This document shows positions 36,554-46,607 of a DNA stretch of 64,000 bases, in pieces (positions within the stretch are counted from its first letter, which is position 1; each line of letters opens with the position of its first letter). The stretch spans positions 248,001 through 312,000 of the forward strand of contig JACTMJ010000006.1 in the NCBI GenBank assembly GCA_014584705.1, in the 5' to 3' direction. The notes below the pieces were generated by a model. It did no database searches, was not told the origin of the DNA, and saw only the letters and a program-made list of their open reading frames with translations. A program made the translations under genes and the position numbers. Origin of the DNA: Acidobacteriota bacterium. Lineage in GTDB: Bacteria > Acidobacteriota > Terriglobia > Bryobacterales > Bryobacteraceae.

Positions 36554-38608
36554 ATGCACGCTTTTCGCTCGCTCTGGCTCGCCACCGCAGTGGGACTACT
36601 GGCGATGGCCGCGGCACATTGGGCAGGCGAGCGATGGCCGGTTCCCGCGCGGCTTCCCGATTCGACACACCTGATCCGCGCGACGCATTACACCGCCGAC
36701 GTCTCCGCCCCGGACTTTTGGAGCCGCGTAAACCTGGCTCAGGCTTCCAAGGATTTTCGCGAAATCCGCAAGGCGGGTTTCAACACCGTAATTCTGATTG
36801 TGTCCTGGACGGGATTTCAGCCGCGGTTGGACCCCGCTTCCCGCAGCGAAGAGAATTACCGGCTTCTTGACGGCCTTCTCACCGCGGCGGAAGGGGAAGG
36901 TCTCGATGTGCTTCTGCGCGTAGGCTATGCGCACGACATCTCCAATACGCCGGACAAGCTTCATCATGATCGTGCGCCGGACCTGCTGCGAGACCCCACC
37001 ACGCGTCGCGCCTGGCTTGCCTACCTGGAAGAAGTCAGGAAAGTGGCATCCTCCCACCCGAACTTCCGCTACGCCTTTCTGACCTGGGAAGACTTTTTCT
37101 TCTTCGACTATACTTACGCGCCGGAAGAGGTCCGCCTTGCCGCCGCGAAGCGTCTCGGCTACCTCGACTTTCTGCGGAAACTGCCGGCTCCGACTTACAG
37201 CGCCTACTATGGCGGCGATAGCAGGGCGGACCGTATGCACCCGATTCCGGCATACAATACACCACCAATTGCCGCATTTTCGCGTTTCTGGGACGAATGG
37301 CTGCTTCAGGTTTTCACGGCATCCCGCGCCGTGATGCCCAACCTGAATATGGAGGTTCGCGTTGATTGTGACCCGATTCCGACGCCGAAACGCTTCGTCT
37401 GCCACGAGAGCACATTCGACTTGGGCGGAGTGCCCGACGCGACGACCATCATCTACTACACGCCCGCGTGGGGCGCGGACAATAACGGTGATCTCGCAAG
37501 CGCCGACGAGGCATTGGCCCGCTTTCGGTACATGCTGGAACAGGTGCGCAGGCACACCGGAAACCCCATCTTCATTGACCAGTTCAACTTTGTCGACAAT
37601 ACGCCGGGCTTTGAGCGGAATACGCGGATCGACCCTGCGCAGGTGGGCGAGTTCCTCAAGCGGGCAGGCGACGAGATCGCAAGCAAGACCGCCGGATACG
37701 CGCTGTGGACGATGTGGGACGTGACAGCCAATATCGCGGCGAACGGCGAGTTCGAGCGAAGCCTGGATGGATGGAAGGCCACCGGAGCCACCGTGATGCA
37801 TTCCCCGGAGAACGGCAACGATGTGCACCTCAAAGCAGGCGGTACACTCTCCTATTTCGTGCGGGAAGGGGGCCGAGCCGGCGTACCGATTCGCATGGAT
37901 CTTCCGTTTACGCTGCGCTTCCGCACGCGCAACGCCGCCTCTCCCCGCTTCCGCGTCGAGGTGCTCAACGCGCAAGGCGAACGCTCGTTTCTCAAGGAGG
38001 ATGTCACGCCTGACCGCAATACAGGGGTTGTCTCGCTGGAGGGTCTGCCCCATTTCGGCGGGCGCGAGACACTCCGGATTTCCAACCAGGGAGAAGCAGT
38101 GACACTCGATGGCATCCTGCTTTACAACTCACGGCAGGAGAATGGCATTTTCGATGTCGAAGGCCGACCCAAGGCATTCGCGGCCGATATTCTTGCGCTC
38201 AACCGGCACCTTGCGGAACGGGCCGAAGCACAGCCGGAATACGGCGCGAGTTCGGCGCAATCGCGCTTCGTGGAAGGCGTCAGCCCGGATGGCTGGGTGG
38301 GAAAGCGCGCGACATTCTGGATTAGCAAAGGGGGCGGACCACTCGTGTTGCGGGCATTCGTGCCAGACGCCTGGGCAGGGTATAGCAGCAGCATCACCGC
38401 GCGGGTGGCCGATGCGGGCACGGTGGAAGCGCAGCTTCGTCCTGGGATGAACCAGATTGCGCTCCCAACACCCCAAGCCTATCCGGCCCTGGTGACGCTG
38501 GAATGTGAGAGCACGGTGACGGCCCAGCGCTTCACGCCTTCGAGCAATGATCATCGCCCGCTCTGCTTCGTCCTCGATAAGCTCGGTCCGGCATCGGCCG
38601 CCCGTTAA
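36554..38608 (+). CDS. Exported cellulase-like glycoside hydrolase (TIM barrel)
   Basis: A 684-residue protein. A TACAAT hexamer at 36532-36537 gives a message with a very short leader, and I chose the ATG at 36554 over the in-frame ATG at 36536, which overlaps the hexamer. Residues 1-24 look like a signal peptide or membrane anchor. Residues about 35-400 resemble GH5/GH42-type barrels: FREIRKAGFNTVILIVSWTGFQP, GLDVLLRVGYAHD, YAFLTWEDFFFF with an acid residue after strand 4, and IFIDQFNF followed by YALWTMWD near the barrel end. A carbohydrate-binding-like beta domain follows (GEFERSLDGWKATGATV). The exact family and substrate are not recognised. The context of other exported glycan-active genes supports polysaccharide breakdown. 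Confidence 0.7.
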   Translation: MHAFRSLWLATAVGLLAMAAAHWAGERWPVPARLPDSTHLIRATHYTADVSAPDFWSRVNLAQASKDFREIRKAGFNTVILIVSWTGFQPRLDPASRSEENYRLLDGLLTAAEGEGLDVLLRVGYAHDISNTPDKLHHDRAPDLLRDPTTRRAWLAYLEEVRKVASSHPNFRYAFLTWEDFFFFDYTYAPEEVRLAAAKRLGYLDFLRKLPAPTYSAYYGGDSRADRMHPIPAYNTPPIAAFSRFWDEWLLQVFTASRAVMPNLNMEVRVDCDPIPTPKRFVCHESTFDLGGVPDATTIIYYTPAWGADNNGDLASADEALARFRYMLEQVRRHTGNPIFIDQFNFVDNTPGFERNTRIDPAQVGEFLKRAGDEIASKTAGYALWTMWDVTANIAANGEFERSLDGWKATGATVMHSPENGNDVHLKAGGTLSYFVREGGRAGVPIRMDLPFTLRFRTRNAASPRFRVEVLNAQGERSFLKEDVTPDRNTGVVSLEGLPHFGGRETLRISNQGEAVTLDGILLYNSRQENGIFDVEGRPKAFAADILALNRHLAERAEAQPEYGASSAQSRFVEGVSPDGWVGKRATFWISKGGGPLVLRAFVPDAWAGYSSSITARVADAGTVEAQLRPGMNQIALPTPQAYPALVTLECESTVTAQRFTPSSNDHRPLCFVLDKLGPASAAR

Positions 38609-38630
38609 TGCCGCCCCCTCCCGGAGAACT

Positions 38631-41600
38631 CTATGGCTGTTTCACGGCGATTGTGGTGGCGAGGCGCGTCCCCTGCGGATTGCTCGCGTTCACCACGCCC
38701 ACAGTGCTGAGAATGGACTTGTAGATAAACCCGGCCGGCACGGCGGCGCCCACGGCGGTCGTATCCGGGACCCGCACATTGATCTGCCAAAGGCCGACGA
38801 ACTGCGCCGAAAAGCCGGAATACTCCACGTTGGCGAATCCGTTCCCCAATGCCACCGTCGGTTTCTCCGGTGTGGGAAGCGCGGTGCCGGCAGCGCTGCC
38901 ATCGTCCGGTGCACCCGGCACGCGGCCCATCCCTGTCCCGAACAGCGCAATCACTTCACCGCGTTTCACCGCGTTTGCACCGCTATTTTCCCCGCTGGGC
39001 GTCGAACCCTGATAGTTCACAGCGGCCACCTGTCCCGTTCCCTGATTGTTCTTGGTAAAGAATCCGGGTGCGGCCACGGCCATCCCGAAGAAATCTCCGG
39101 CCAGCACGTCGTTGGTGGATTTGCGCCGCACTTCGATCAGCACGATACCGGTTTCCGGCACATTATTTGGCAGGTAGAAGTTGATCTGGTGTTTGGCGAC
39201 AAAGAACAAGGGAAGTGGTCGTCCGTCGAGCGTAACCTGGATATCGGAAAGCTCGGTGGGCAGCGGCACCGAAGTAGCATCTGCCTGTGGGATATCGGCC
39301 GTGGGGTCAAAGTTGCCGTTAAACGCAAACGCACTCGCGATGGTGTTCGGCGCAAGATGCCCGACGCCATTGCTGGCGGGCGCTCCGATGAAAAAGGTGG
39401 CCGCATTGGTGGTGGCCAGTTTCGGGAAATAGAGGGAGATCCGGTTGCGCGCCTCGCCCACGAGAGGATAGCCGAGCCCGTCTAGCGCCACCGAGATCGC
39501 GCCGTTGCCGGGGGCGGAAACCGTGTTGATGAAGGCGTTGGCCGTGCCGTCACCGAGAGAGAAGGAGAAGAAATCCGGGTAGCGCAGCACGCGATTGCGC
39601 GCCAATTCCGTAATCCAGAACTGGCCGGTATCGCGGTTCCACGCGACATCCTCGGGCCGAATCAGGTTGTCGTTTCCGTAGCTTCGCGTCACGCTCGACC
39701 CCGCCGCCGCATCCAAGGGAAGCAGCGTATCGACATCGTTGAAAATCTGTACGCGGTTGTTATTGTAGTCGGCCAGATACAAGCGGTTATCCCCATCGAT
39801 GGCCATTCCCCTCGGGGAATTCAGCCGGTTGCCCGCGTTTCCGGATTCCACTGCCACAAAACTTGTCTGGCCGATGACTTTCGATGCCGCCATACCATTC
39901 GAGAACGGAGGCGCGAAATAGAGTACGCGGTTCTGGAGACGGTCTGACACTACCACCGCTCCGGCGCGGGTCAGCCTCACGCCATGCGGCTGATTCAAAG
40001 TTGCCTGAGTGGCTGACGTATTCTTACTCTCAAAATTCGCCTGCCCCAGAACCAGATCCGCCTCCGGCGCCGTCGCGGGATTGTCGAAATTGGGTTTCGG
40101 GAAGCGAAGAAGTCTTGAGTTGCCGGCATCGGCGACATATACGCGCCCGTCCGCATCCACGGCGACCCCGAGCGGGTTGAACAGCCCCTTCTGGGTGGGC
40201 GTTTCGAGTTGCCCGCCGGGGAAGTTGGCGACCGTGGAACTGAGGTCCGGCTGCCCCAGCACGAGATCCGCTTTCTCTCCCGTGCGCAGCCGCCGGATGT
40301 CGCGGAATCCCAGAACGCGATTGTTGCCGGTGTCCGCTACGTAAACGCGCGGAGGATTGCTCGAGTAATCGACAGCGATACCGCCGGGATAGTTTACCTC
40401 GCGGCCTTCGGTGAGATTCGGCGCGCCCGCATCCATCGCTACCTGCCCCAGAACGGCTTCGGCATTGCTCACAGCCTGCCCGGCGCCAAGATTGTGGCGC
40501 AGCACGCGATGATTGAACGAGTCCGCGATCCAGATCTTGCCTCCCGTCGCAACCGCGTCGAGGGGCCGGTTGAAGCGCGCATCGCCGGGAATTCCCGTTC
40601 CACGATTGGAACCATTGCCCGTGAAGTTGTCTTGCCCCACCACGGCGGCTGCGTTAGGCGAGAACTGCGGCGTCTCTTCACCCCAGCCGCTGAATGGCGG
40701 GTAGAGCAGGAGCCGGTGATTGTTGGAATCCAACACAGCCACGGTTTCCGAATCCGCCGCGAACACGCCATTGACGCCGAGCCCAAGGACATTCTGGGCC
40801 ACGGTAACGCCCTGGTTCGCTTGCGCCTGCGTCGGAACACCGAGGACGCGGGCTGCCGCCTGCGCGGATGCCGAAGGGTTGGTATAAACCAACACACGGC
40901 CCAGGCTATCCCCGACGCAGATCAGGTTCCCGTTCGGCACAAAGGCGATGCTGGTGGGAAACCGAACACCTGCCTTGTTCTGCCGGGCGGCTAGCCCGGA
41001 GTTTGAGGGCGCGGTTGTGGTGGTGAAATCCGGTTGCCCGAGTACCAGATCCGCGGCGGGTGCATTGCTCGCCCCACTGCCGAGCGCCGAAGCCGGGTAG
41101 CGCAGCACGCGATGGTTTCCGTAGTCGGTCACCCAGAGATTGCCGGCCCCATCGAACGCAAGGCCCACCCGCGCGGGGTTCGTCGCGTTCTGAATACTCC
41201 CCGACGTGGGGAAACTGAGTGTCGTAGCCGAAGCGGCGCCTCCCTGGTTCGGCGAAACCTTGTTGAGCGCGGTTTGTCCAATCACCAGATCCGGCTGCTG
41301 CCGGGACCCCTCGCCGGGCCAGTTCAGCGTCGGTTGCGCGAAGCGCAGAATCCGATTATTCGCGGTATCGGCCACGTAGAGGTTGCCCGCGGCATCCACG
41401 GCCAACCCCGTGGGGTGATTCAAGGCATCGTCGCGGCCCACGGCGGGTCCGCCCGCGGCCGTCGTGATAAAGTCCGATTGCCCGAGCACCAGGGAGGCCG
41501 CGGCACCGTTCTGAAAGGCCAGGTAATTGGCGAAACCAAGCACGCGATGGTTTAGAGTGTCGGCCACATAGAGCGCGCCGGAGGCCGGATCCACCGCAAT

Positions 41601-41810
41601 TCCCATCGGCTGGAAGAACTCGCGGCCCTCCACCAGATTCGGATTCAGGTTCACGATGGGGGTGACGGTCGCCGATGAGTACGCGCGAATCGGGGTCGCG
41701 TTGATCACATTGTTCTGGGGCCAGGCAGGGATCGATCCAAATACGCCCAACAGCAGGGCCATGAACAGGCCATTCTTCATAGCAATCGCTCGCATATCCA
41801 CCCTTTGCAT
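38631..41810 (-). CDS. Secreted NHL-repeat propeller protein with TIGR03437 C-terminal module
   Basis: A protein of about 1059 residues. The start at 41810 follows GGAG at good spacing; starts at 41795 and 41780 are also possible and all give a signal peptide ending in SIPAWPQ. The body is a series of NHL repeats of the form HPTGLAVDAAGNLYVADTANNRILRF, alternating with VLGQ-containing segments (for example LVLGQPDFTTT), about ten in number. The last 240 residues are the TIGR03437 module (GEVIALFGTGMG, then GFSAQFVGLWQINVRVPD). NHL propellers bind proteins or glycans; a catalytic role is not evident. It shares its C-terminal module with the sugar dehydrogenase at 3917-6775, which suggests a common export or attachment route. 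Confidence 0.88.
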   Translation of the reverse strand: MQRVDMRAIAMKNGLFMALLLGVFGSIPAWPQNNVINATPIRAYSSATVTPIVNLNPNLVEGREFFQPMGIAVDPASGALYVADTLNHRVLGFANYLAFQNGAAASLVLGQSDFITTAAGGPAVGRDDALNHPTGLAVDAAGNLYVADTANNRILRFAQPTLNWPGEGSRQQPDLVIGQTALNKVSPNQGGAASATTLSFPTSGSIQNATNPARVGLAFDGAGNLWVTDYGNHRVLRYPASALGSGASNAPAADLVLGQPDFTTTTAPSNSGLAARQNKAGVRFPTSIAFVPNGNLICVGDSLGRVLVYTNPSASAQAAARVLGVPTQAQANQGVTVAQNVLGLGVNGVFAADSETVAVLDSNNHRLLLYPPFSGWGEETPQFSPNAAAVVGQDNFTGNGSNRGTGIPGDARFNRPLDAVATGGKIWIADSFNHRVLRHNLGAGQAVSNAEAVLGQVAMDAGAPNLTEGREVNYPGGIAVDYSSNPPRVYVADTGNNRVLGFRDIRRLRTGEKADLVLGQPDLSSTVANFPGGQLETPTQKGLFNPLGVAVDADGRVYVADAGNSRLLRFPKPNFDNPATAPEADLVLGQANFESKNTSATQATLNQPHGVRLTRAGAVVVSDRLQNRVLYFAPPFSNGMAASKVIGQTSFVAVESGNAGNRLNSPRGMAIDGDNRLYLADYNNNRVQIFNDVDTLLPLDAAAGSSVTRSYGNDNLIRPEDVAWNRDTGQFWITELARNRVLRYPDFFSFSLGDGTANAFINTVSAPGNGAISVALDGLGYPLVGEARNRISLYFPKLATTNAATFFIGAPASNGVGHLAPNTIASAFAFNGNFDPTADIPQADATSVPLPTELSDIQVTLDGRPLPLFFVAKHQINFYLPNNVPETGIVLIEVRRKSTNDVLAGDFFGMAVAAPGFFTKNNQGTGQVAAVNYQGSTPSGENSGANAVKRGEVIALFGTGMGRVPGAPDDGSAAGTALPTPEKPTVALGNGFANVEYSGFSAQFVGLWQINVRVPDTTAVGAAVPAGFIYKSILSTVGVVNASNPQGTRLATTIAVKQP

Positions 41811-42021
41811 TTCGTACTCCGCTTCGTAAGCAATTCCGCACACATTGCGGCCGAGGACCGCCGAACCGGACAGCCTTCCACCATTTAGCCGAATAATGCC
41901 GGTGCACCGCAACTATTTGCGGCAACAGGAACTGAAATTGGGACTAGAATGGATTCCGCGGCAATGCGCTTTTGAGGCGCATTCCGCTCATATCGTTACT
42001 TCACAATTTGAGGAAAACAAA

Positions 42022-42837
42022 ATGAGACTGGTGAAATTGGCTTCTATTATGCTGATCCTCGCCTTCTCCGTGAACCTTGGGTTCGCGCGAAAGGCGGCGG
42101 ATCTTCCTTCACGTCCGGCGCTTGAGCCTGACACGGACATGACCATCTTTCCCCACATCACAATGGGCAACGGGTGGACAACAAAGATCCTGCTCTTCAA
42201 TGTTTCGGACACGTCCGTCAGGTACCGCCTTGCTTTCTATGATGGAACTGGCAAATTGGCCAGCGTCAAACTGCGCGATCGTGCGGCATCGAATGAAGTC
42301 ATCGGCACATTGCTGCCTCGCGCAAGCGTTTGGCTTGAAACGGACAACGCAAACGCAGTGGGAGAAACCCAGTACTGGGCGAGGCTTCTGGAGGGATCCG
42401 GACTGGTTGCCGCGACGCAAACCTTTGAATGGAGTGCCCCGGACGGACACAAAACAGCAGCCACATTCCCGCTCTCCGACGATAGCACCGAGGACCCGAT
42501 CTTCGTTCCATTCGACAATACGAACGGAAAGGTCACGGCACTGGTGATCACGAACGTCGACAACATCTCGACTCCCTCCCCTCGCACCGTGGTGATTGAA
42601 GCCTACGATCCCAACGGAACTCGCTTCTTTAGTACGACTCGCGTGATTCCCGCCGGCGCGAAGCCCGCATTCCTTCTGGGAGCGGAGTATCCGGCGCTGG
42701 CCAACCGTCGCGGCGTCATTCGCATGTACACCGAAGGCAACGATGATGGCGATATTGCCGTGCTTGCATTGCAGGCCGATGAAGACGGCAATATCTTCGG
42801 CATCGTTCCGTTCGAAGGGTTTAGCTACGTGATCTAA
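42022..42837 (+). CDS. Exported protein of unknown function
   Basis: A 271-residue protein with a signal peptide (RLVKLASIMLILAFSVNLGFA) and a ribosome binding site (GAGGA). The mature part is beta-rich. It has the segment IFPHITMGNGWTTKILLFNVSDTSVRYRLAFYD and later ITNVDNISTPSPRTVVIEAYD, suggesting two related Ig-like or fibronectin-like halves, which may bind a surface polymer. There are no Cys residues and no catalytic motif. It is divergent from the NHL/TIGR03437 gene across about 210 bases. I do not recognise the family. Confidence 0.75.
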   Translation: MRLVKLASIMLILAFSVNLGFARKAADLPSRPALEPDTDMTIFPHITMGNGWTTKILLFNVSDTSVRYRLAFYDGTGKLASVKLRDRAASNEVIGTLLPRASVWLETDNANAVGETQYWARLLEGSGLVAATQTFEWSAPDGHKTAATFPLSDDSTEDPIFVPFDNTNGKVTALVITNVDNISTPSPRTVVIEAYDPNGTRFFSTTRVIPAGAKPAFLLGAEYPALANRRGVIRMYTEGNDDGDIAVLALQADEDGNIFGIVPFEGFSYVI

Positions 42838-42948
42838 CCGGATGGCAAAGCAGGGCGGAAGCGGCGGATAGCGGATCCGGCGCTCCGCCATGCCGGGATG
42901 CGGCAAGACGCGCGGAGCGCGGCTCCCGTTCCTCCTCGGGCCGCGGAG

Positions 42949-42954
42949 TACACT
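42949..42954 (+). promoter_or_regulatory. -10 hexamer TACACT placed for a leaderless start
   Basis: TACACT ends six bases before the ATG at 42961, with no ribosome binding site in between. Confidence 0.5.
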
Positions 42955-42960
42955 GTTTGC

Positions 42961-43743
42961 ATGTCTCCATCACTGCTGGGAAAGAAGGCGCTGGTGACCG
43001 GTGCCAGCAAGGGCGTGGGCAAAGGCATCGCTCTCGAATTAGCTGCCGCCGGCTGCGATATGGCCATCAATTACCACACCGACGAAGCGGGTGCGGATGC
43101 GACCGCTGGCGACGTGCGAGCCGTGGGTCGCGCCGCGGTGACGATCCAGGGCGACACGGGCAACGCCGCCGATGTAACCCGGATGTTCCAGACGGCAATC
43201 GGCGCACTCGGCAAACTAGATATCGTCGTCGCCAATGCAGGCGTGCAAACCTGGAAGCCGCTGCTCGATCTCACGGAAGCCGAATGGGACCGTGTGATCG
43301 ACACCAACCTGAAGGGAGCCTTCCTCTGCACGCAGCAGGCCGGATTGCACATGAAAGATCACGGCGGCGGGTCCATTGTCCTGATTGGCTCAGGCTCCAA
43401 CAAGATCGCCTTTCCGCTGCTCTCTTCCTATACTGCGAGCAAGGGCGGCATCGAGATGTTCACCAAGGTGGCGGCGGCGGAACTCGGACCCTACGGGATT
43501 CGCGTGAACTGCATCGCTCCGGGCGCGATTGAGATTGAGCGCACAAAGCACGAAAGCGCTGACTACGCGGCTTCCTGGGGCAAAGTGACGCCGCTGGGGC
43601 GGGTAGGCCACCCGGCCGATATCGGCAAGAGCTGCGTGATGATCTGCTCCAGTGAGGCCGCGTATATTACAGGGCAAACCGTGTGGGTGGATGGCGGCGT
43701 GTTCTCGCGCGTCATCTGGCCCGCCGACGGGCGGGAGAGCTAA
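42961..43743 (+). CDS. Short-chain dehydrogenase/reductase
   Basis: A 260-residue classical SDR. The cofactor loop is TGASKGVGKG near residue 15, NAG is in VVANAGVQ, and the catalytic Ser-Tyr-Lys lie in LIGSGSN and SSYTASKGG, with the Asn of DTNLKGAF also present. The ending GQTVWVDGG is typical of SDRs that resemble 3-oxoacyl-ACP reductases or glucose dehydrogenases. The residue after the second strand (NYHTDE) suggests NADP or NAD without a clear preference. The substrate is not known. It is followed by the minus-strand acyl-CoA synthetase gene, so it is probably transcribed alone from the leaderless promoter. Confidence 0.92.
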   Translation: MSPSLLGKKALVTGASKGVGKGIALELAAAGCDMAINYHTDEAGADATAGDVRAVGRAAVTIQGDTGNAADVTRMFQTAIGALGKLDIVVANAGVQTWKPLLDLTEAEWDRVIDTNLKGAFLCTQQAGLHMKDHGGGSIVLIGSGSNKIAFPLLSSYTASKGGIEMFTKVAAAELGPYGIRVNCIAPGAIEIERTKHESADYAASWGKVTPLGRVGHPADIGKSCVMICSSEAAYITGQTVWVDGGVFSRVIWPADGRES

Positions 43744-43785
43744 CCGTCCCCGCGCTCGGCCTCGGCGGCGAAGGGCGCGCGTTCT

Positions 43786-45591
43786 CTAAAACCGGACTTC
43801 GTCGCGGCCCTCGTAGAGCCGCGCCACTTCCTCCCGGAAATTCTCCACCACGCGGGAGCGCCTGAGCTTCATGGTGGCGGTAAGCTCGCCGTTCTCAATG
43901 GAGAACTCGCGGTCTACGATGACGAAGCGGCGGATCTGCTCAAAGGCGGGCAGGGTCTGGTTGAGCTTGTTCACGGCTCGCTGCACTTCGGCATGAACGG
44001 CGGGAGACTTGGAGATCGATGCCAGGTCCGCGCCTTTGTATTCCGCCATGCCAGGCAGATTCTCGGCCACCTGCTGGTTAATCGTGAAAAGCGCTGTGAC
44101 GAAGGGCAGCTTATCCCCCACCAGCATCACGTGGTTGATCAGGGGCTCCATTTTGAAGAAGTCTTCGATCTTGGCCGGGTAGACCTTCTTTCCGTTGGAA
44201 TTGACGATCACTTCCTTCTTGCGCCCGGTGATGGAGAAATAGCCATCCTCATCCACGGCGGCGATGTCGCCGGTGTGAACCCAGCCATCCACCAGCACGC
44301 GCGCGGTAGCTTCGGGATCTTTGTAATATCCCGAGAAGATCATCGGTCCGCGGATGAGCAACTCACCGTCTTCATCGATCTTCATTTCCGCGCCTGGCAG
44401 CACAACGCCGATTGTGCCGGGCTTGGGTTTATCGATGGGGTTGAGCGCGGTTACGCCGCCTTCCGTGAGCCCGAAGCCTTCCATAAGAGGGAAGCTGATG
44501 GCGAGATAGAAACGTGCCAGATCTTTGCCAAGCGGGGCGGAGCCGGAGGCGGCCAGACGCACCTGCCCACCGAATCGCTCTCGCACTTTGGAATACACCA
44601 GCCGGTCCGCCAGCTTTTGAGCAACCTGGATATGCGCGGGGACCGGCTTGCCCGCCAGCCGATAGTCGAGTGCCGTGAGCCCGACACCGAGCGCCCAATA
44701 AAAAACCTTCTCGGCGAACCCGCCCTTCTTCTTTGCCTCCGTGCAGATGCTCGTGTAGATTCGCTCCCACAGGCGAGGCGGCGCGACAAAGAAAGTGGGC
44801 TTCGCCGCTTTGAGGTCCTGCGCCATCCGCAGCAGGCTCTCTGTGAAGTAGACCTTCATGCCGCAGGCAATGGGTAGCAATTGTCCGGCCAGCCGCTGGG
44901 TGATGTGCGCGGCGGGAAGGAAAACAAGCGTGCTGTGGGTGGAATCCAGGCCAAGCGCTTCACCGATATCGGTATTGGTAACGCAGGCATGGTGGGTTAC
45001 CAGTGCCATCTTGGGCTGGCCGGTGGCACCCGAGGTGAGATAGAGAAGCGCGTAGTCCTCCGGCTTCACCTCGGCTTCAATGCAACTGAAGAAGTGCGGA
45101 TCCTGCTCCATCGCCTGTCGTCCGCTCTCGCGAACGGCATCAAAACTCTGGACGCCTTCCATCGTCCCTTCGAGGACATACCATCGGACGTTGAGCGGCT
45201 CCTTGCCCGCGGCGCGGCGGAGTCTCTCGACGGTGGCCGGGGAGTCCGCGATGACGGCGCGAGCGTCGCATTCTCGAATGGTGCGTACCTGGTCCTCGGC
45301 CGGATAACTGAGATAGACGGCGGCGGCGATGCAGCCCGCGGTGACGACGGCGGTATCCGCGAAATAGAACGGGGCGCCGGTATCCGCGGCGATGGCAATG
45401 ATATCCCCGCGCGCGAATCCGGCCGCGCGCAACCCGCTCGCGCCTTCTTCGACGATGGTGCGGAACTCATTCCAGCTATATACGCGATAGTCCCTCTTCC
45501 CTTCCCTGGTGATGGGCACATGGAGGGCGGGCGCGTCGCCAAGGGCGGCGGCGCTGTTCTTCAGCATCGTGTAAATGGTGCGAGTGTCCAT
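43786..45591 (-). CDS. Long-chain acyl-CoA synthetase (AMP-forming)
   Basis: A 601-residue adenylate-forming enzyme that activates fatty acids to acyl-CoA. The P-loop reads YLTSGATGQPKMALVTHH, which keeps the core TSG-TGxPK order but has Ala and Met where most members have Thr and Gly. FPLMEGFGLTEGG is the A5 motif, GWVHTGDIAAVDEDGYFSITGRKKE the A7-A8 region, and NSNGKKVYPAKIE leads to the C-terminal domain. A Lys near the C-terminal end (TATMKLRR) fits the catalytic A10 position. The start at 45591 has a TAGCAT hexamer seven bases upstream and no strong ribosome binding site. It is divergent from the IMPase-like gene. Confidence 0.93.
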   Translation of the reverse strand: MDTRTIYTMLKNSAAALGDAPALHVPITREGKRDYRVYSWNEFRTIVEEGASGLRAAGFARGDIIAIAADTGAPFYFADTAVVTAGCIAAAVYLSYPAEDQVRTIRECDARAVIADSPATVERLRRAAGKEPLNVRWYVLEGTMEGVQSFDAVRESGRQAMEQDPHFFSCIEAEVKPEDYALLYLTSGATGQPKMALVTHHACVTNTDIGEALGLDSTHSTLVFLPAAHITQRLAGQLLPIACGMKVYFTESLLRMAQDLKAAKPTFFVAPPRLWERIYTSICTEAKKKGGFAEKVFYWALGVGLTALDYRLAGKPVPAHIQVAQKLADRLVYSKVRERFGGQVRLAASGSAPLGKDLARFYLAISFPLMEGFGLTEGGVTALNPIDKPKPGTIGVVLPGAEMKIDEDGELLIRGPMIFSGYYKDPEATARVLVDGWVHTGDIAAVDEDGYFSITGRKKEVIVNSNGKKVYPAKIEDFFKMEPLINHVMLVGDKLPFVTALFTINQQVAENLPGMAEYKGADLASISKSPAVHAEVQRAVNKLNQTLPAFEQIRRFVIVDREFSIENGELTATMKLRRSRVVENFREEVARLYEGRDEVRF

Positions 45592-45700
45592 CGCTCGGAT
45601 GCTATCATTCCGCACCTGAACGGGCAACAAAATGGCGCAAAATCCGTCGCCTGCTTCCACCGCAAATGCCCTGTTTCCGGGCCTTCCGGCACCCCCGCGC

Positions 45701-45706
45701 TACAAT
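45701..45706 (+). promoter_or_regulatory. -10 hexamer TACAAT placed for a leaderless start
   Basis: TACAAT ends seven bases before the ATG at 45714. The divergent acyl-CoA synthetase gene has TAGCAT seven bases before its own ATG (45599-45604 on the minus strand), so both members of this divergent pair fit the leaderless pattern. Confidence 0.55.
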
Positions 45707-45713
45707 AGCATCG

Positions 45714-46490
45714 ATGGCATGGGAATTTGAACTGGAAACCGCGCTTGCCCTTGTAAGGCAGGCGGGGCAGATCACATTGGACTACCGGGCGAAAGGGTTC
45801 GCCACCGAAATCAAGGACGACGATTCACCCGTCACGGAAGCCGACAAGGCCGCGGAATCGTTTCTGGTGGAACGGCTGGCCGCCGCGTTTCCGCAAGACG
45901 GATTTCTAGGTGAGGAGGGCGCGAACAGCACCGGCACGAGCGGCCGCCGATGGATTCTGGACCCGATCGACGGCACGAAGGATTACGCACGGAGGCTCCC
46001 CACGTACTCGAACCTTCTCGCACTGGAAGCGGACGGCGAAGTGGTGGTGGGTATCGCGAACCACCCCGTGCTGAACGACATTTACTATGCCTCCAAAGGC
46101 AATGGCGCTTACTGCAACGGGCGGCGCTTGCAGGTTTCGCGGGTGGATACGTTCTCACGCGCGATTCTGGGCTTCAACGGGATTAACCACCTGGCAAACA
46201 AGTTCTTCTCTTCCAGCATCCAAGGGTTCGCCTCACAGTTCTGGGCAGTGCGTTGTTTTGGGGGACTGGAACCGGCATACGTCGTGAGCGGGCAAATGGA
46301 AGCCTTCCTCAGCATCACGGGCAAGCCGTGGGATTATGCCCCGTCGAAGATTCTGGTGGAAGAGGCGGGTGGAGCGTATTTCGACTTCGACGGGAACAGC
46401 AGCATTTACAGCCCCACCTGCGTGGTGACGAACGCCGCGCTGGAAGCGCCGATGCGGCGATACTTCGCGGAGGCGAAGGAACGCGGATAG
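45714..46490 (+). CDS. Inositol-monophosphatase-family phosphatase
   Basis: A 258-residue Mg2+-dependent phosphatase. Metal ligands appear in order: LGEEGANS (Glu), RWILDPIDGTKDYAR (the family WxxDPxDGT core), and KPWDYAPSKILVEEAGG (the GxPWDxA Asp). DDDSPVTEADKAAE near residue 35 is the usual N-terminal motif. It resembles bacterial inositol-monophosphatase, histidinol-phosphatase (HisN) and 3'(2'),5'-bisphosphatase (CysQ) enzymes equally, so the substrate cannot be named. The aldehyde dehydrogenase gene follows on the same strand after 117 bases. Confidence 0.92.
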   Translation: MAWEFELETALALVRQAGQITLDYRAKGFATEIKDDDSPVTEADKAAESFLVERLAAAFPQDGFLGEEGANSTGTSGRRWILDPIDGTKDYARRLPTYSNLLALEADGEVVVGIANHPVLNDIYYASKGNGAYCNGRRLQVSRVDTFSRAILGFNGINHLANKFFSSSIQGFASQFWAVRCFGGLEPAYVVSGQMEAFLSITGKPWDYAPSKILVEEAGGAYFDFDGNSSIYSPTCVVTNAALEAPMRRYFAEAKERG

Positions 46491-46607
46491 GGCACAGTTC
46501 CGCTCATTCGGTCTTCGCCCTGCCTACCGGGTTGAAACTGTTCCGCACGATTCGTGTAATCCGTTGCTTCGCGGGTACAGAGTGCGTAGCGGCGCGGGGA
46601 GGTGAAG